A stretch of DNA of 64,000 nt from Clostridia bacterium. GTDB lineage: Bacteria; Bacillota; Clostridia; Oscillospirales; Acutalibacteraceae. Below the pieces are notes generated by a model. That model was not told the DNA's origin and made no database searches. It saw nothing but the letters and a program-made list of their open reading frames with translations. This document shows positions 60,862 to 64,000 of the stretch, one piece after another. The number at the start of each line of letters is the position of its first letter. The stretch's first letter is position 1. The translations under genes and the position numbers were made by a program. The DNA lies in NCBI GenBank assembly GCA_017621885.1, contig JAGASD010000010.1, positions 1 to 64,000 on the forward strand, in the 5' to 3' direction.

Positions 60862-62328
60862 ATGGATAAGATAAGAGTTGACGGTATGCGCTTTGTTGAC
60901 GAGCACGGCAGAGAGCGTATTTTCAGCGGTATGAACGTTGTAGATAAGAAGGATTACGATGCAAACAACCCCTTTTACGGTTATTCCCCCGACTCGTTCC
61001 CCTTTGAAGAATTCCGTGCAAGAGGCTATGATATTATTAGACTCGGTTTTACATGGTGCGCAATGGAGCCCACACCCGGCAACTACAACCAACAGTTAAT
61101 TGATGACCTTTGTAAATTCCTCGACAAATGTGAGGAATACGGCATTTATGCTTACCTGGACTGTCACCAGGACGTTTATTCATCTCATTGCTACGGTGAC
61201 GGCGCACCCCGCTGGGCAACAATTACAGATAAATATACTCCCCGAAAACAGATTGCAGTATGGGCAGAACCGTATTTTTTCGGCAACGCCTGCTTCAGAG
61301 CTTTTGATAATTTCTGGGCTAACACAAAATACAACCGTAAGGGCTTGCAGGACTATTATGCAGATATGTGGAAAAACCTCGCAAATGCCGTCAAGGACAA
61401 GCCTGCACTTTTCGGTTTTGACTTTTTAAATGAGCCTTTCCCGGGAAAAGACGGCGGAAAGATTTTCAGAACCATAATAAAAGGTCTTGCCAAAACAACG
61501 GTTGTTGATAAAAGGATTGATAAAAAAGAACTTGTAAAACAAGGTCTCGGTTCAGAAAAAATCAGGGTACTTGATCAGTACACAGGCGATGTATTAAGAA
61601 AAATCACATCTGACGCCGATGATATTGTTAAGCATTTTGACGTTGAAAGATACTCACCGTTTGTAAGCAAAATGGCAACTGCTGTAAGAGAGGTTACAGA
61701 CAATGGTGCAATGTTCATTGAAAACAACTATTATTCAAATATGGGTATTCCCTGCTGTAACGAAGCGGTTAAAGTAAACGGCAAAAGAGAAGAGTTGCAA
61801 GTATTTGCTCCCCACGCTTATGACCTTATGGTTGACACACCTGCGTATAAATACGCAAGCAACTCCCGTGTAGGTTCAATCTTTGATCAGCACAGAAAAA
61901 CCCAGGAAAGACTTAATGTACCCTGTATTGTAGGTGAGTGGGGCTCTTGTGCGGAAGGTGACGGTTGGTACCCCCATATCAGATTCTTGCAAGACAAGTT
62001 TGACAGCTACAAATGGAGCAACACCTACTGGTGTTATTTTAATGAAATTCTTGAACAAGATTTTATGAAGGTGCTTACACGTCCGCGTCCCAAGGCCGTT
62101 ACGGGAGAAATTATTTCGTATAAATATGACCACGACGAGGGTGAATTCAAGCTTAAATACATTCAGGATAAAAAATACAAGGTTCCCACTGTTGTTTATG
62201 TTGACAGAAAACCCAAGGAAATTGAATGTAACGGCAAATATAAAATTATAGAATTACCCGGCAACATCGGCTTTGACATTGAATTCAAAACCGATATTGG
62301 TGAAAACGAAATCGAAATAGAGTTTTAA
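60862..62328 (+). CDS. GH5 endoglycoceramidase-like glycoside hydrolase
   Basis: A 488-residue enzyme of GH5 resembling endoglycoceramidases, which cut the glycan from ceramide. The start FVDEHGRERIFSGMNVV, YLDCHQDVYSSHCYGDGAPRW near 96-116, the acid/base Glu of FDFLNEPFPG near 190 and the nucleophile Glu of VGEWGS near 359 agree with the subfamily; a C-terminal beta-sandwich begins near 400. It lacks a signal peptide, although characterised endoglycoceramidases are secreted, so the substrate must be taken up or be an internal glycolipid. AAAGGAG precedes the ATG. It forms an operon with the metallophosphoesterase. Confidence 0.8.
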   Translation: MDKIRVDGMRFVDEHGRERIFSGMNVVDKKDYDANNPFYGYSPDSFPFEEFRARGYDIIRLGFTWCAMEPTPGNYNQQLIDDLCKFLDKCEEYGIYAYLDCHQDVYSSHCYGDGAPRWATITDKYTPRKQIAVWAEPYFFGNACFRAFDNFWANTKYNRKGLQDYYADMWKNLANAVKDKPALFGFDFLNEPFPGKDGGKIFRTIIKGLAKTTVVDKRIDKKELVKQGLGSEKIRVLDQYTGDVLRKITSDADDIVKHFDVERYSPFVSKMATAVREVTDNGAMFIENNYYSNMGIPCCNEAVKVNGKREELQVFAPHAYDLMVDTPAYKYASNSRVGSIFDQHRKTQERLNVPCIVGEWGSCAEGDGWYPHIRFLQDKFDSYKWSNTYWCYFNEILEQDFMKVLTRPRPKAVTGEIISYKYDHDEGEFKLKYIQDKKYKVPTVVYVDRKPKEIECNGKYKIIELPGNIGFDIEFKTDIGENEIEIEF

Positions 62329-62332
62329 ACGC

Positions 62333-62370
62333 AAATAGTTGTCGGGAGTTTTCCTGACAACTATTTTAAT
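62333..62370 (+). terminator. Rho-independent terminator
   Basis: 14-bp stem (62333-62346 with 62353-62366) with one G-U pair, 6-base loop and TTAATTATT. It ends the metallophosphoesterase-GH5 operon. Confidence 0.85.
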
Positions 62371-62476
62371 TATTGCTGCAACAAACAATATTACAAACTA
62401 TATACACATTAACAATCATAACAAATTTTTAACATTGTTTAATTAAAATTAATTGATTTCAGTGAGGGGTGAAAGC

Positions 62477-63889
62477 TTGAACGAACAAAGCAACAGGAAA
62501 AATGAACTTGCGGATATTTTAATCAATTCAAGTAAAAACACCCTTTGCGGTGAATTAAAGCCCCTTTACAGAGGAATTTCTTCCTTTAAACACAAGGAAA
62601 CAGCCTCGGGAAAAATTTTTACCGACGGCAATTATTTTTACTATTCCCCTGAAAAAATACTGACCGAATTTAAAAGCAACCCAAACTCAATTAATAGGAT
62701 TTTTCTTCACTCGCTTTTCCATTGCGTTTTTTTACACTTATTCAATACCGATTTCAAAAACAGAGATTTATGGAACATTGCCTGCGATATCTGTGTTGAA
62801 AAAGCTATTAATGATTGCAACCTTTCTTGCACCGCTGTCAAAAAAACTAAAAAAGAGCAAGTATTAATTTCAAAGCTTTCCGGACACATTAAAAGCTTTA
62901 CTGCAGAAAACATTTATTTTTATTTTTGCAATTCTGATTTTTCCGCACAAGAGTTATCTGAATACACACAAGCCTTTTGTGTTGACTGTCACTCTGTCTG
63001 GTATGAAAACCGTTTTTTCAACAAATTTGATGAAAATGAGGATGTTACGGAAACAGAAGCACGATCAATATATAAAATTGCGGATGACCGCGACGGTGAT
63101 TATCAAAAAAATAAGCGGCAGGTAAAGGATGACACCGTAAAATCGCGGACGCAAAAATCAGAAGAATGGAAAGAAATCACTAAACGGATAATAAGAGACT
63201 CAGATGCTGCCTCTTCGGCTTTTGGTATTTCACAAGGCTTTGACACTTTGATGCTTAAAGCTGTAACAAGGGACAAATGTGACTACTCAGAGTTTCTGAA
63301 AAAATTCATTCAGACAAGCGAACAACTTGAAATCAACGATGATGAGTTTGATTATATTTATTATACTTACGGATTGAATTTATACGGTAACATACCCTTA
63401 ATAGAACCCTTGGAATATTCTGAAAACACAAAAATCAACAGGCTAATCATAGCTATTGATACATCAGGCTCTGTTTACGGTAAGCTTGTTGAGAATTTCG
63501 TTAATAAAACCTACTCGCTCCTTAAAGCTACAGATTTTTTCAAAAAAGATTGCGAAATACATTTAATTCAATGTGACTGTAAAATTCAAGCTGTCAATGT
63601 TTTTCATTCACAAGATGAGCTTGAAAAGCATCTTTCACGTATAATATTGTCAGGTTTTGGCGGAACGGACTTCAGACCTGTTTTTGAATATGCAAACAGG
63701 CTTTTGGAACAAGATAAAAACAAAACGTTTAACGGAGTCATTTATTTAACTGACGGTGACGGTATTTACCCCGACAATATGCCGGGATACAAAAACGCTT
63801 TCATTATCACTGATAATGGGTTTAATAAAAACAAGCTTCCCGCCTGGGCGACACCTGTATATGTAGATATCAACGAATTTTCAAAATAG
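62477..63889 (+). CDS. DUF2201-type putative metallopeptidase with VWA-like domain
   Basis: A 470-residue cytoplasmic protein of the family with a DUF2201 N-terminal metallopeptidase-like domain and a C-terminal von Willebrand A-like domain. RIFLHSLFHCVFLHLF near residue 83 would be the metal-binding helix (HxxxH spacing), followed by WNIACDICVEKAIND near 108, another family mark. The VWA part starts with LIIAIDTSGSVYGK near 325 (MIDAS DxSGS), with GFGGTDFRPVFEY near 395 and YLTDGDG near 425. The TTG start at 62477 has GAGGGG upstream. Relatives work beside MoxR-type AAA+ ATPases; none is seen before it. The gene after it is cut by the window edge. Confidence 0.82.
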   Translation: MNEQSNRKNELADILINSSKNTLCGELKPLYRGISSFKHKETASGKIFTDGNYFYYSPEKILTEFKSNPNSINRIFLHSLFHCVFLHLFNTDFKNRDLWNIACDICVEKAINDCNLSCTAVKKTKKEQVLISKLSGHIKSFTAENIYFYFCNSDFSAQELSEYTQAFCVDCHSVWYENRFFNKFDENEDVTETEARSIYKIADDRDGDYQKNKRQVKDDTVKSRTQKSEEWKEITKRIIRDSDAASSAFGISQGFDTLMLKAVTRDKCDYSEFLKKFIQTSEQLEINDDEFDYIYYTYGLNLYGNIPLIEPLEYSENTKINRLIIAIDTSGSVYGKLVENFVNKTYSLLKATDFFKKDCEIHLIQCDCKIQAVNVFHSQDELEKHLSRIILSGFGGTDFRPVFEYANRLLEQDKNKTFNGVIYLTDGDGIYPDNMPGYKNAFIITDNGFNKNKLPAWATPVYVDINEFSK

Positions 63890-63901
63890 GAGTGTAGCTT
63901 T

Positions 63902-64000
63902 TTGCGTATCACAAACGAAAAACACACCGTTACAATAAAAAGCAAAAAATTAAGAACGAAGAAATATGCCTACAACGAAAATATTTGCGAAGTTATATTT
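63902..64000 (+). CDS. Unidentified gene, truncated by window end
   Basis: An open frame starting with TTG (63902) with AGGAGTG upstream, 12 bp after the VWA gene. The 33 visible residues begin MRITNEKHTVTIKSKK and are basic and hydrophilic, without signal peptide. They are too few for a family call. The spacing says it belongs to the same operon. Confidence 0.6.
   Translation, partial: MRITNEKHTVTIKSKKLRTKKYAYNENICEVIF

Overview
The window looks like chromosomal DNA of an anaerobic, spore-forming, plant- or mucus-glycan-degrading member of the Clostridia, most like gut Oscillospirales/Ruminococcaceae. The evidence is spo0A and spoIVB, a PolC-type replicative polymerase in the classic pyrH-frr-uppS-cdsA-dxr-rseP-ispG-polC cluster, a pyrophosphate-type phosphofructokinase, ferredoxin-like Fe-S oxidoreductases, moderately AT-rich DNA with strong GGAGG ribosome sites and TTGACA/TATAAT promoters, and three secreted proteins with dockerin-type calcium repeats. 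No phage, plasmid, insertion sequence, CRISPR array or rRNA was recognised.

Layout. 1-3.4 kb: tRNA-Asp and tRNA-Val, then a sugar operon (N-acylglucosamine 2-epimerase, CBM9-like protein, N-acetylhexosamine-kinase-like enzyme). 3.4-8.5 kb: a metallophosphoesterase and a 1191-residue secreted protein joining a TIM-barrel-like region, GLUG repeats, dockerin-type repeats and an esterase. 8.5-13.4 kb: an operon of a flavin oxidoreductase, an OPA-type MFS transporter and an Old-Yellow-Enzyme/FadH-type Fe-S flavoenzyme. 13.5-16.2 kb: a small membrane protein, a candidate structured RNA (or miniature inverted-repeat element) and a BspA-like LRR protein with a dockerin. 16.5-20.1 kb: a domain-permuted GH3 beta-glucosidase, a beta-galactosidase remnant and a GH43 enzyme. 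20.2-24.7 kb: a zinc-ribbon-like repeat lipoprotein divergent from an XRE repressor, PPi-PFK, and a small operon of HAD, MmcQ/YjbR and EEP proteins. 24.8-31.1 kb: hairpin array A, tRNA-Trp, a frameshifted acyltransferase, an operon of a plant-GH3-type acyl-adenylate ligase and an HxxxDG acyltransferase, and a PM20D1-like M20 peptidase.

31.1-41.2 kb is the pyrH-to-polC operon (envelope lipid and isoprenoid synthesis plus replication); its PolC lacks the usual inserted proofreading exonuclease. 41.3-45.1 kb holds spo0A, xylulokinase and spoIVB, with a 10-bp-phased array of Spo0A boxes upstream of spo0A. 45.4-50.9 kb is a DUF951-prfA-sua5-coaE-slt-M18 peptidase operon ending in a small dockerin protein. 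51-55.3 kb: an S1-domain protein, an Fe-S aldo/keto reductase and a GH36 alpha-galactosidase. 55.4-59.5 kb: hairpin array B and an operon of DUF1858, trmK, a YgjV-like protein, a Nif3-like protein and rqcH. 59.6-64 kb: a metallophosphoesterase with an endoglycoceramidase-like GH5, then a DUF2201-type VWA protein and a truncated ORF at the window edge.

The strongest undescribed-looking signal is the pair of about 150-bp intergenic arrays at 24.80-24.95 kb and 55.37-55.56 kb. Each has four copies of a 7-mer, then four copies of its reverse complement, separated by short hairpins that differ from each other. The two arrays share this architecture but not sequence. I know of no named family that matches, and I could not search for one.
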